From positions 186,001 to 250,000 of the forward strand of contig JADJFA010000009.1 of NCBI GenBank assembly GCA_016708875.1: a DNA stretch of 64,000 nucleotides, in the 5' to 3' direction. Under the pieces are notes generated by a model that saw only the letters and a list, made by a program, of their open reading frames with translations, made no database searches and had not been told where the DNA came from. Position 1 is the first letter of the stretch; the number at the start of each line of letters is the position of its first letter. Of the stretch, positions 1-7,397 are shown in pieces. Position numbers and translations under genes: made by a program. This DNA comes from Lewinellaceae bacterium (GTDB lineage: Bacteria > Bacteroidota > Bacteroidia > Chitinophagales > Saprospiraceae).

Positions 1-759
1 GCAGACCCTGAAATTCACGCTTTTTTTTCGGACTTAAAAATGATGCAGCGAATCAACAAATTGCAGCAGCACACCATTGTCTGTGGCTTTGGTCGCCATG
101 CCGGAGAAGTATGTAAGGAACTGGCGAAACAAAATTTGCCTTTTTTGGTCATTGAAATTGATTCTGAAAAGACAGAGCAGCTGAAAAGCGAAACAGATTA
201 TTTGTTCCTAAGAGGCGACGCCACCCTGGATGAAGTCTTGCACGAGGCTGGTATTGAGCGGGCTACTTCTTTGGTAGTGACTCTGCCTTCGGATGCCAAC
301 AATTTATTTGTCGTGTTGTCTGCCCGGCAAATCAATCCTGGACTCAAAATCATCAGTCGGCTCAACAACGCTTCCGATGAATTAAAACTCCGTCGGGCAG
401 GCGCCAACCATGTGGTGATGCCCGAGCAAATTGGCGGTTATTACATGGCCACTTTGGTGAAAAAACCAGACCTGGTTGCATTCTTCAACTTGATTTCCAA
501 TGTGGGGACAAATAATGTGGTCTTTGAGGAAATAGCAGTAGCTCGCCTAAAAGACAAATTTCGGGGATGTTCCATTGCCCAAAGCCGTATGCAGGCGGCT
601 ACACATGTGCCCATTATGGGACTGCGATACCCCGACGGACATTATCAACTCAACCCTCCACCAGAAACGGTGCTCCAGCCCGATATGCAGATTGTGGTAT
701 TGGGCGATGCCGAACAGATCAAACGATTTTGTTCGCTGGTGCTGGCTGATGAAGCCTGA
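1..759 (+). CDS. K+ channel / TrkA-type NAD-binding protein, 3' part (partial)
   Basis: The frame is open from the first base, so the N-terminus lies outside the window; the first Met in view is at 40. Visible is an RCK-N (TrkA-N) Rossmann domain with the Gly motif CGFGRHAGE at about visible residues 28-36, then VIEID and RGDAT. A smaller RCK-C domain ends in QIVVLGDAEQ. In this family such a domain follows a two-helix pore (voltage-gated-type K+ channels) or acts alone as TrkA, gating K+ flux in response to bound nucleotide. The residues before the Rossmann fold (MMQRINKLQQHTIVCGFGR) resemble the channel-fused form, so a membrane pore just upstream is inferred. The next gene is convergent, with a hairpin between them. 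Confidence 0.8.
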   Translation, partial: ADPEIHAFFSDLKMMQRINKLQQHTIVCGFGRHAGEVCKELAKQNLPFLVIEIDSEKTEQLKSETDYLFLRGDATLDEVLHEAGIERATSLVVTLPSDANNLFVVLSARQINPGLKIISRLNNASDELKLRRAGANHVVMPEQIGGYYMATLVKKPDLVAFFNLISNVGTNNVVFEEIAVARLKDKFRGCSIAQSRMQAATHVPIMGLRYPDGHYQLNPPPETVLQPDMQIVVLGDAEQIKRFCSLVLADEA

Positions 760-774
760 CGCAACAAATTAAAT

Positions 775-857
775 TAAATGAAACACATAGGCACAATAGA
801 ACACATAGTCCTGATTTTCAAAACTATGTGTCCTATTGTGCCTATGTGTTTCATTTA
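775..857. repeat. Intergenic long hairpin, family A
   Basis: Arms 775-808 and 824-857 pair over 34 bp with one mismatch around a 15-nt loop. The arm words are AACACATAGGCACAATAG and a second ACACATAG. The right arm contains the stop codon of the helicase gene (855-857). It sits between convergent genes, so it could end transcription from both sides, although there is no classical U-tract. Same family at 29320 and 50383. Confidence 0.85.
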
Positions 858-3308
858 ACCCCGCTCCACTGAGTTCATATACTGCAACACCATTTTTATC
901 TCACTGTAAGAGTATTTCTCCTCGAAATGCGCCTTCGCTTCGCCGCTCGCCTGGGTGTTGTGTGCTCGAAAAAACTGTTCGATCTCTTCTACCGTTTCCC
1001 GGCTCATAAGACTGAAAATATCAAGTTCTCCCAAGGCAACGAAAGTTGCCAAATGGCCTTCTATCGTGGTGCGCACAAAGCCCCGCGCTTGTGCAATTTC
1101 GTCAATCGTTTTGCCTGCTTTGAACATCTCAAAGCTCTGTAACTTAGTATCGGTTTTGGCCTGTTTTTCTACTGTTATCTCTGGAAGTTGATCTACTTCA
1201 ATTTTGTTTTCGGTACAGTAGTTCTGGATGATAGCAATCAACTCATCTCCAAACTGCTTGATCTTGACATCGCCAATCCCTTTGATTTTTTTCAAAGCAG
1301 GCAGGTTCTGGGGCAGGAACTGAACGATTTCGAGCAAGGAACGTGTGGGCAACACTTCATAAAGTTCCAGTCCGTTAATCTCTGCTACTCCTGCTCTCCA
1401 ATTTTTCAACAACGCGAACAATGCCGGATGTGGTGTATTTAAAGGTATGCCGCTTCGCTCGGGAGGCATAACGGTGTTTTTTGCTGCACGGAAGTCTAGT
1501 TCGGCATCTGCCTTGGCTCGGAGGTAACGGGTGGCTGAAAAGCCATTTTTGACGTTTGCGAAACATGCGTTTTTGATAAAAATTTCTTTCTGAAGCGTTT
1601 CCAAAGTCTCCAGCGCCGCTTTTCGCACAGATTTATTGTCGGTCAAAACCTGAATACTTTGGGTGGCGGGCAACAGCGTTTTGCCCAGTTTCTCTTCAAA
1701 ATAGGTCCCCGCTTTTTTGAGGCGTGCCTGGAGTTCCTCGTTGTTTTCGGGCAAAGTGGATTCGTTGAAATACTGCCAGATTTGGGGCTTGAATCGCTCC
1801 GCTATCCCGATAACCTGTTCGAGGGCTTGGGCTTCTAAGGCTATTATTTGTTGTCCGGCCTCTGGATGCAGCGTCTTTTCGTGTTCCAGAAACAAGCGGT
1901 TCATCTGCGTAAATTGTCGCCGCAGGCGGCTGAAATCGAACAATTCCTGCACAAGCGACTGCTGATAGTCGGCTTTGGAGCGACTTAGGTGGGCTTCGTC
2001 GGGAGCGTTTTTATCGGCTTCCTCGGAGTAGTTTTTCACCACAGAATCGGTCTTGACACTCGATGGGACGATTTTGGAACGCAACACAATGCCTTCAAAA
2101 CTTTTACAACGGCTCAGCGCCACATACACCTGCCCATGAGCGAAGGCCGCCTGAGCGTCAATGATCGCGCGTTCAAAAGTGAGGCCCTGACTTTTATGGA
2201 TGGTAATGGCCCAAGCCAATTTGAGCGGGTATTGGGTAAAACTGCCGAGCAATTGCTCTCCTACCTCTTTGGTTTGTTCATTCAGGGTATATTTCACGTT
2301 GGTCCACTCGACGGCTTGTACCTCAATGTCTTCTTTTTCACCGGGACAGCGAACGTAGATGGTGTCTTTTCTAAAGCCCGTTATTTTGCCAATTTTGCCA
2401 TTGTAGAAGCGTTTTTCACGGTTCATATCATTTTTGACAAACATCACTTGTGCGTCTTTTTTGCACTCAAAAACCTCGTCGGCAGGGTAGGCGAAGGCCG
2501 GGAAATCGCCCTCAATACTTGCCTTGAAGCTTTGCAGCGGCTCTGCAATGGCGGCTAATTTTTCGCTGTTGATTTCTTGCGCCGAGGCGTTGTGGGCGGT
2601 CAGGGTGATATACGGTTCTTCCTCTGTGGGTTTAAAATTGGCGACAAAACGGCTGTTGAGCAAAGCCAGCACGGATTCGTCCATAAGATTGTTGCGCACC
2701 TTGTTTAGCAGGTCAATGAACGTGGTGTCTGACTGCCGATAGATATGTTTCAATTCAATGGAAACAGGTTCCGTTTTTCCAAGTGCCTGACTGCCAAAGA
2801 AGTACATCGTCTGATAATGCTCGCGCAGCAGATACCATTCTTCATCCTTAACGATGGGCGGCAACTGGTGGAGGTCGCCAATCATCAGCAATTGCAGCCC
2901 TCCGAAAGGTTTATAGCGGTCGCGGTAACGGCGCAGCACATCATCAATGGCATCGAGCACATCTGCACGCACCATGCTGATTTCGTCAATCACGAGCAGG
3001 TCAAGGCTCTGAATCAAGCGTATTTTTTCGCCTGAAAACCGCCGTTGGCGAGTCGGGTCTGGCGCACTGCCCGGCAAAAAAGGCCCAAAAGGCAATTGAA
3101 AAAAGGAGTGAATGGTCATGCCGCCCGCATTGATGGCAGCCACGCCCGTGGGCGCTACGACGACCATTCGTTTGGGCGTTTCTTGCTTAATCTGGTGCAG
3201 AAAGGTGGTTTTTCCGGTGCCTGCTTTTCCTGTCAGGAAAATGTTTTTGTGCGTGTTGCGCACATAATCGAAAGCGAGTTCGAGTTGTGGATTCGTTTGG
3301 AAGGACAT
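855..3308 (-). CDS. PIF1-like DNA helicase with C-terminal HRDC and helix-turn-helix regions
   Basis: An 817-residue SF1 helicase of the PIF1/RecD2-like group common in Bacteroidota. Walker A is GKAGTGKT at residues 27-34, followed by the motif Ia region APTGVAAINAGG. Walker B is VIDEISMV. The C-terminal motifs are TIHKSQGLTFERAI and VYVALSRCKS. After the motor come an HRDC-like region (VAEINGLELYEVLP, then KKIKGIGDVKIKQFG) and a helix-turn-helix stretch (KTIDEIAQARGFVRTTI). It should unwind DNA with 5'-3' polarity, probably in repair or replication-fork maintenance. The ATG at 3308 sits just before the conserved N-terminus. It is transcribed away from the small membrane-protein gene at 3470. 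The family call is secure; the cellular role is inferred. Confidence 0.9.
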   Translation of the reverse strand: MSFQTNPQLELAFDYVRNTHKNIFLTGKAGTGKTTFLHQIKQETPKRMVVVAPTGVAAINAGGMTIHSFFQLPFGPFLPGSAPDPTRQRRFSGEKIRLIQSLDLLVIDEISMVRADVLDAIDDVLRRYRDRYKPFGGLQLLMIGDLHQLPPIVKDEEWYLLREHYQTMYFFGSQALGKTEPVSIELKHIYRQSDTTFIDLLNKVRNNLMDESVLALLNSRFVANFKPTEEEPYITLTAHNASAQEINSEKLAAIAEPLQSFKASIEGDFPAFAYPADEVFECKKDAQVMFVKNDMNREKRFYNGKIGKITGFRKDTIYVRCPGEKEDIEVQAVEWTNVKYTLNEQTKEVGEQLLGSFTQYPLKLAWAITIHKSQGLTFERAIIDAQAAFAHGQVYVALSRCKSFEGIVLRSKIVPSSVKTDSVVKNYSEEADKNAPDEAHLSRSKADYQQSLVQELFDFSRLRRQFTQMNRLFLEHEKTLHPEAGQQIIALEAQALEQVIGIAERFKPQIWQYFNESTLPENNEELQARLKKAGTYFEEKLGKTLLPATQSIQVLTDNKSVRKAALETLETLQKEIFIKNACFANVKNGFSATRYLRAKADAELDFRAAKNTVMPPERSGIPLNTPHPALFALLKNWRAGVAEINGLELYEVLPTRSLLEIVQFLPQNLPALKKIKGIGDVKIKQFGDELIAIIQNYCTENKIEVDQLPEITVEKQAKTDTKLQSFEMFKAGKTIDEIAQARGFVRTTIEGHLATFVALGELDIFSLMSRETVEEIEQFFRAHNTQASGEAKAHFEEKYSYSEIKMVLQYMNSVERG

Positions 3309-3408
3309 AGCGTGTTTTCATGGGGCTTTGCGTGGTTAAATGATATACGAATGTACGGCAAAGTGCGCAAAGATGCAACGAAAATTTATTTACAATTTTT
3401 ATTAAACT

Positions 3409-3439
3409 TTTTGTTTTGAAGTTGAATTTTTTACTTTTG
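3409..3439 (+). promoter_or_regulatory. Bacteroidota-type promoter (-33 TTTTG, -7 TACTTTTG)
   Basis: TTTTG at 3409-3413 and TACTTTTG at 3432-3439 are separated by 18 nt, matching the Bacteroidota consensus TTTG / TAnnTTTG. The ATG at 3470 lies about 30 nt downstream, which supports that start over the upstream in-frame Met at 3416, which falls inside the promoter. Confidence 0.6.
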
Positions 3440-3469
3440 CATCATTCTTCACATCAAAATAATTATGAC

Positions 3470-4012
3470 ATGAAAAAACAACTTATCGCAATTTTTGTCG
3501 GCGGATTGATCCTTTTCATTTGGCAATTTCTCTCCTGGGCTGCCATTCCAATCCACAAATCGACGTATGGCTACACGCCAAACCAAGATAAAATACTGGA
3601 AGTCCTGTCGCAAAACCTTACAGAAGACGGCGTTTATCACCTTCCCTATCCAGCACCTGGCACCAGTCAGGAGCAGGCAGAAGCCGAGATGATGGCCCGC
3701 GTAGGCAAGCCATGGGCCAGCATAAATTACCACAAATCCATGGACATGGATATGGGAATGAACATGTTTCGTGGTTTTTCCATTAACTTACTGGCTGCCT
3801 TTTTGTTGATTTGGCTACTCATGAAAATCCCTAATCTCAACATGATGACAGCCCTGCAATCTTCGATAGGCGTAGGCATCATTGCATATCTTACCATTCC
3901 TTACCTCAACAGCATTTGGTTTGAAACAAACTCATTGGAGCACCTTATTGATGCAGTTGTTCAATGGGGACTTCTGGGAGTTTGGTTGGGCTGGTGGCTA
4001 CCAAGGAAATAA
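3470..4012 (+). CDS. Hypothetical membrane protein (180 aa)
   Basis: I do not recognise a named family. The protein begins MKKQLIAIFVGGLILFIWQF, a hydrophobic helix that could be an anchor or uncleaved signal. A soluble stretch of about 80 residues follows, with PYPAPGTSQEQAEAEM and a Met-rich MDMDMGMNM segment, then three more hydrophobic helices (LLAAFLLIWLLM, IGVGIIAYLTIPYL, VVQWGLLGVWLGWW). Overall this is an inner-membrane protein with one periplasmic loop. The Met-rich run could bind copper but is short, so this is only a remark. It has its own promoter and is followed by a family C hairpin. Confidence 0.65.
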   Translation: MKKQLIAIFVGGLILFIWQFLSWAAIPIHKSTYGYTPNQDKILEVLSQNLTEDGVYHLPYPAPGTSQEQAEAEMMARVGKPWASINYHKSMDMDMGMNMFRGFSINLLAAFLLIWLLMKIPNLNMMTALQSSIGVGIIAYLTIPYLNSIWFETNSLEHLIDAVVQWGLLGVWLGWWLPRK

Positions 4013-4043
4013 GGATTGGTGTCGAAGTTGCTATTTCAATGGT

Positions 4044-4190
4044 AGTTTAAACCGCAAAATTTAAAACCGGAAAACCGCAAAATTTAAAATCAAGATGGGC
4101 GATTGGATCTAAATAGTTGATTTTAAACGTTATATCCTCGATTGGTTTTGCGGTTTTAAATTTTCCTGTTTTAAATTTTGCGGTTTATAC
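4044..4190. repeat. Intergenic inverted repeat, family C
   Basis: Left arm from 4044 and right arm ending at 4190 share the words AAACCGCAAAATTTAAAA, GGAAAA and CCGCAAAA in opposite orientation, with about 45 nt between the arms. Pairing is imperfect but long. Same family at 15280 and 22400, and single-armed near 20707. The right arm ends about 40 nt before the start of the PLD gene. Confidence 0.75.
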
Positions 4191-4228
4191 TACTATTGAG
4201 ACGGCCTCTCCCGTTCAACCCAATCTAC

Positions 4229-5557
4229 ATGCGCTCATTCACCCTTTTTGTTGCATTTTTACTTTGCCTTTCCGGTTCTGTCCTCCCCGCTCAGGAATCC
4301 AATATTTACCGAATTTTAAGTAAGGAACGTGAAGCCCTGCAATGTCGTTTGGACCTCATCCACCAGGCGCGCAAAGAAGTCCTGATCTCTACGTATGCCC
4401 TTAAAAACGACGCAATTGGCCTTGCCACCCTGCAAATGCTGATCAAAGCCGCAGAACGTGGAGTCTCCGTCAAGTTGTTGATAGATGATTTTGACAATCA
4501 CCTGCCCGACTGCCTGTTTAGCTATTTGGAGGAACATGGTGTAAGCACGAAAGTGTTTAATATCATGAATTTTTTGAAATTTCGAACCATCGTTGACCGG
4601 ATGCACGGCAAAATGCTCATTACCGATGGCAAAATGCTGATTGTCGGGGGGCGCAACCTTGCAGAGCGATATTATCTGCTTGATTCTGTAAGCAATTTTT
4701 TGGACCGCGAGGTGTATGTCGTTTCCGACAGCACAGCGCAACATGCACGACGACACTTCGAAGAGCTTTGGAACAATCCAAAGCTTAGTGGTCGCAAATA
4801 CGCTGCTTTAACCAATGTACAGCGGAAGTGCTGGCAGCTTGCACTTGAGAAGGCGCCCGGCATTGTACAAAAAAGGCTGAATCTCGCGCCTGTCAGTCAT
4901 AAGGACTGGAATGCCGGGTATAATAAGACTTCCCAACCGATTCATTTCATACACGATAATTATACCTTTTATCAAAGGCGAAAAGGCCGACGTTGGCGCG
5001 CACGAAAAGACCATCAGGCCACCACTGAATTGATTGCCATGGTCTCAATGGCAAAAAGCACTATTGATATTGAAAATCCGTACTTCATCCCCACCTTTCG
5101 CTGGCGGCGAGCCTTTAAAAAAAGCATTGAAAGGGGGGTGAAGATTCGCCTGCTTACCAATTCAAGCTATTCAAACGACTTGCCGCTGGCACAAGCAGTG
5201 TACCGAAACCGTCGCGCCAGAGCATTGCGAATGGGGATAGAAATATGGGAATATCGGGGAGTCAAGATGTTCCATACCAAGGCCATGGTGATAGATGGCC
5301 ATATTTCTGCCATCGGTAGTTACAATCTGGATAAACTTTCACATAAGCACAACTCCGAGGTTATGGTTTGGGTAGATGACCTTCGACTGGCTGGCGAACA
5401 CGCCAGCATAATGCGTGACGTACTCAAATCATCGGTTCGAAAGGGCGATAAATCGAGTATTTCCGCAAGAATCTCCCTGCAGCTAGCAAAATCCAGCGAA
5501 AACGCCACCGAAAAGTGCAGTTTTTACGCTTTACGCTGGCGCCTTTGGCTGGTATAA
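4229..5557 (+). CDS. Phospholipase D-family phosphodiesterase, cardiolipin synthase-like, exported
   Basis: Two complete HKD catalytic motifs are visible: HGKMLITDGKMLIVGGRN in the N-terminal half and HTKAMVIDGHISAIGSYN in the C-terminal half. This is the duplicated fold of cardiolipin synthases and bacterial PLDs, which transfer or hydrolyse phosphatidyl groups through a phospho-histidine intermediate. The start at 4229 gives a signal peptide (MRSFTLFVAFLLCLSGSVLP, then AQ), so it probably acts in the periplasm or at the outer membrane. An upstream in-frame Met at 4178 is rejected because that stretch is a family C hairpin arm. The C-terminus is basic. Synthase versus hydrolase activity cannot be decided from sequence alone. 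Confidence 0.85.
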   Translation: MRSFTLFVAFLLCLSGSVLPAQESNIYRILSKEREALQCRLDLIHQARKEVLISTYALKNDAIGLATLQMLIKAAERGVSVKLLIDDFDNHLPDCLFSYLEEHGVSTKVFNIMNFLKFRTIVDRMHGKMLITDGKMLIVGGRNLAERYYLLDSVSNFLDREVYVVSDSTAQHARRHFEELWNNPKLSGRKYAALTNVQRKCWQLALEKAPGIVQKRLNLAPVSHKDWNAGYNKTSQPIHFIHDNYTFYQRRKGRRWRARKDHQATTELIAMVSMAKSTIDIENPYFIPTFRWRRAFKKSIERGVKIRLLTNSSYSNDLPLAQAVYRNRRARALRMGIEIWEYRGVKMFHTKAMVIDGHISAIGSYNLDKLSHKHNSEVMVWVDDLRLAGEHASIMRDVLKSSVRKGDKSSISARISLQLAKSSENATEKCSFYALRWRLWLV

Positions 5558-5569
5558 TTATGTGATCAC

Positions 5570-5758
5570 TTATTGACTCGTCAATTGCTGCCGGATGCCA
5601 AGCAAGTCAATCTCGTTCCAACTTTCGGCAAAGCGACCGTTCTCTACCCGGTGGATCACAATGCCCGAAAATTTGACCCGCTTGGCAGTAGGCGGAATCC
5701 CCATGAAATCACCCTGGTGTGTAGCTTCCGCCGTGAAGCGAAAAGTCACGATGTCTTC
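5570..5758 (-). pseudogene. C-terminal fragment of an ester cyclase (SnoaL-like)
   Basis: Read on the minus strand, the open stretch runs from EDIVTFRFTAEATHQG through FMGIPPTAKRVKFSG and IVIHRVENGRFAESWNEID to a stop at 5570. GIPPTxKRV and IVIHRVENGRxAESW are hallmarks of the SnoaL-like ester cyclase family. A stop codon lies immediately upstream and there is no Met at a sensible place, so only about the last 60 residues remain. It may be a decayed relative of the intact SnoaL-like gene on the same strand at 6162-7019. It is not expected to make a functional protein. Confidence 0.6.
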
Positions 5759-6161
5759 TTATAGTTGGACGTCTTGAATGATGATAAAATATACATCCAA
5801 TTTAAATACAAAATTATTGAACAAAGTCAAATTTATTTCGAAAAAACAAATTTATGTATTGGCATAAGGTTGGTCTATTTTCCAATTGTGCCACAAATTG
5901 AAGAATTGGCCAAGGTTTGTATCTACACGCATGTCTCCATTACCTTGCATGATGTTGTGGTGTCTATCCCGGAACAGCGTTCCGAGGTACATTTATAGAA
6001 ATCGTTTGCCTTTGAAGCAATTTGCCAAAAACAGGAAGACCGCTATCGAAGCGAAAAAGCAGATGGAGGACGAGGGTCGGTTTTTCATACTTAAAATTGT
6101 CAAGAGATTACCGCCGAGCGGTTTGCACCCAGCCCGGCGGCTGCTCACCCGTCCTAATTTG
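5759..6161. other. Non-coding gap with one REP-like hairpin
   Basis: About 400 bases without a convincing gene. The one recognisable item is GGAAC-AGC-GTTCC (about 5971-5983), a small palindrome followed by AGGTACATTTATAGAAATC. This has the same layout as family G elsewhere (palindrome, then ACATT-AT-G tail). Short open frames on both strands have no family features and are left out. Confidence 0.45.
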
Positions 6162-7019
6162 CTATTTGCTCATTTGAAAATCATCCAAGCCACGGAAGTA
6201 GGAGATCTTGCCGTTCATGACTTTGAAATGATGCGTGTAGGTGGAAGCGTACATTTTCCCCGTTGAAGCAAGTTTGTATTCAACATCAATGAGAACGAAT
6301 ACATCATCGCCGTCGGATACGAAGCGCATTGGTTGGAACTTGGTGTATTGAAACTTACTGTTCAACTCCTGAAAAAACTTACCCACTTCAGCTTTTCCTT
6401 TGAACTGACGGGCCTTGGAGTCGAACATACGATCCTGAATATCGAACATCACGTCGTCAGTACTGATTGCAAGAATACCCGGCACATCACCTTGGCCGAA
6501 TTTGCCGTAAATTTCCATTACCGCTGCAGTGCTTGGGTTGGCGAGCGAGCCATAGCCAATTTGGTAAAGTGCTCCGTTGGGGTTGGCGCTCCAGTGCGAA
6601 ATGCACTTTCCGGCGGCGTTGAGTTCCACGATGTCCATGTCATGTACAAGGATAGATTTTCCTGTAGCGGGCAAGCCCATGAAAGGAGCGGTGTTGGTGC
6701 CGGTCAAGGTTACATCCAGGTAATAGCGATTGTTGCCCGCAGGAGCGATCTTTCCAATATTAAATTTCAAATCCGGGAAAGCATTGAGAAACGCTTTGTA
6801 TTGCTCAATGGCGTTCCTAACGCCTTTAACAGGCATAGGAGCAAGACCCAACTCGGAGAAGTCGTCAGCACATAAACTTGCGAAAGCATTGTAATCGCGG
6901 TTTTCGAGCGCGGCGTAGGCTTTGCGGATGTCGGCTTCAACCTTGCTTTGCGCGAATGTTGTTGCATTGGCGGCAAAAAAGAAGAGGAGGCTCAGGGTGA
7001 AAAATTTGATCTGTTTCAT
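6162..7019 (-). CDS. Secreted two-domain SnoaL-like / ester cyclase-like protein
   Basis: A 285-residue protein with a signal peptide (MKQIKFFTLSLLFFFAANAT, then TFAQ). The N-terminal half resembles SnoaL/ester cyclases: KVEADIRKAYAALENRDYN, the FPDLKFNIG strand, GLPATGKSI and HDMDIVELNAAGKCISHW. The C-terminal half repeats the NTF2-like fold: AVMEIYGKFGQGDVPGIL, MFDIQDRMFDSKARQFKG and FRGLDDFQMSK. Such tandem NTF2-like proteins often have unknown ligands, so no substrate is claimed. The ATG at 7019 is chosen for its signal peptide; the frame stays open about 300 nt further upstream, but that stretch is hairpin repeat. A weak -7 like box (CACCTTTG) lies at 7066-7073. Confidence 0.75.
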   Translation of the reverse strand: MKQIKFFTLSLLFFFAANATTFAQSKVEADIRKAYAALENRDYNAFASLCADDFSELGLAPMPVKGVRNAIEQYKAFLNAFPDLKFNIGKIAPAGNNRYYLDVTLTGTNTAPFMGLPATGKSILVHDMDIVELNAAGKCISHWSANPNGALYQIGYGSLANPSTAAVMEIYGKFGQGDVPGILAISTDDVMFDIQDRMFDSKARQFKGKAEVGKFFQELNSKFQYTKFQPMRFVSDGDDVFVLIDVEYKLASTGKMYASTYTHHFKVMNGKISYFRGLDDFQMSK

Positions 7020-7201
7020 TGTGTTTGAAAATTTTAGTGATGGATGTTTTATCATTTTTGATGATGCAAAGGTGTCCACCCCACACCCCCTCCGGCAATC
7101 CACCGAAACGAGGGTTTTCTTCTCCCCGAAAAAGGGGATTTTGCTGTTTTTTGAAAAAAATGCTAGGAAAATGACGGAAAATGGGCAAAGATTTGACCCG
7201 T

Positions 7202-7385
7202 GGGAATATCCCTGCCTGCCGGCAGGCAGGCAATGTCCAACAAGGAATGTCCAATTTCCAAGGAGACGCTGGGCATGACCACTCACATTGACCTTTTGCC
7301 ATTGGAAAGCAACTAATCCCAAGCGCAGCGCTTATTTGGACATTCCTTGTTGGACATTGGATATTCCCTCGGACATTGGATATTC
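7202..7385. repeat. Intergenic inverted repeat, family K, with a nested palindrome insertion
   Basis: Right arm 7334-7368 is the exact reverse complement of left arm 7202-7255, except that the left arm is interrupted by 20 extra bases at 7212-7231 and has one end mismatch. The core word is AATGTCCAACAAGGAATG. A partial third copy (GGACATTGGATATTC) follows at 7370-7385. It lies between the divergent SnoaL-like gene and the TPR kinase. Confidence 0.85.
7211..7230. repeat. 20-bp perfect palindrome inserted in a hairpin arm (family M)
   Basis: CCTGCCTGCCGGCAGGCAGG is a perfect palindrome. Comparing the two arms of the surrounding repeat shows the ancestral junction was GGGAATATCC-AATGTCC, so exactly 20 nt were gained here. 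Confidence 0.85.
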
Positions 7386-7397
7386 AAAACTCTGCCT

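Noticed and set aside
1989..2558. Plus-strand frame of 189 codons within the helicase gene
   Set aside because: It is the antisense shadow of the helicase coding region, which has clear motifs in the other strand.
5886..6266. Plus-strand frame of 126 codons
   Set aside because: No family features; overlaps a REP-like element and the 3' end of the SnoaL-like gene on the other strand.
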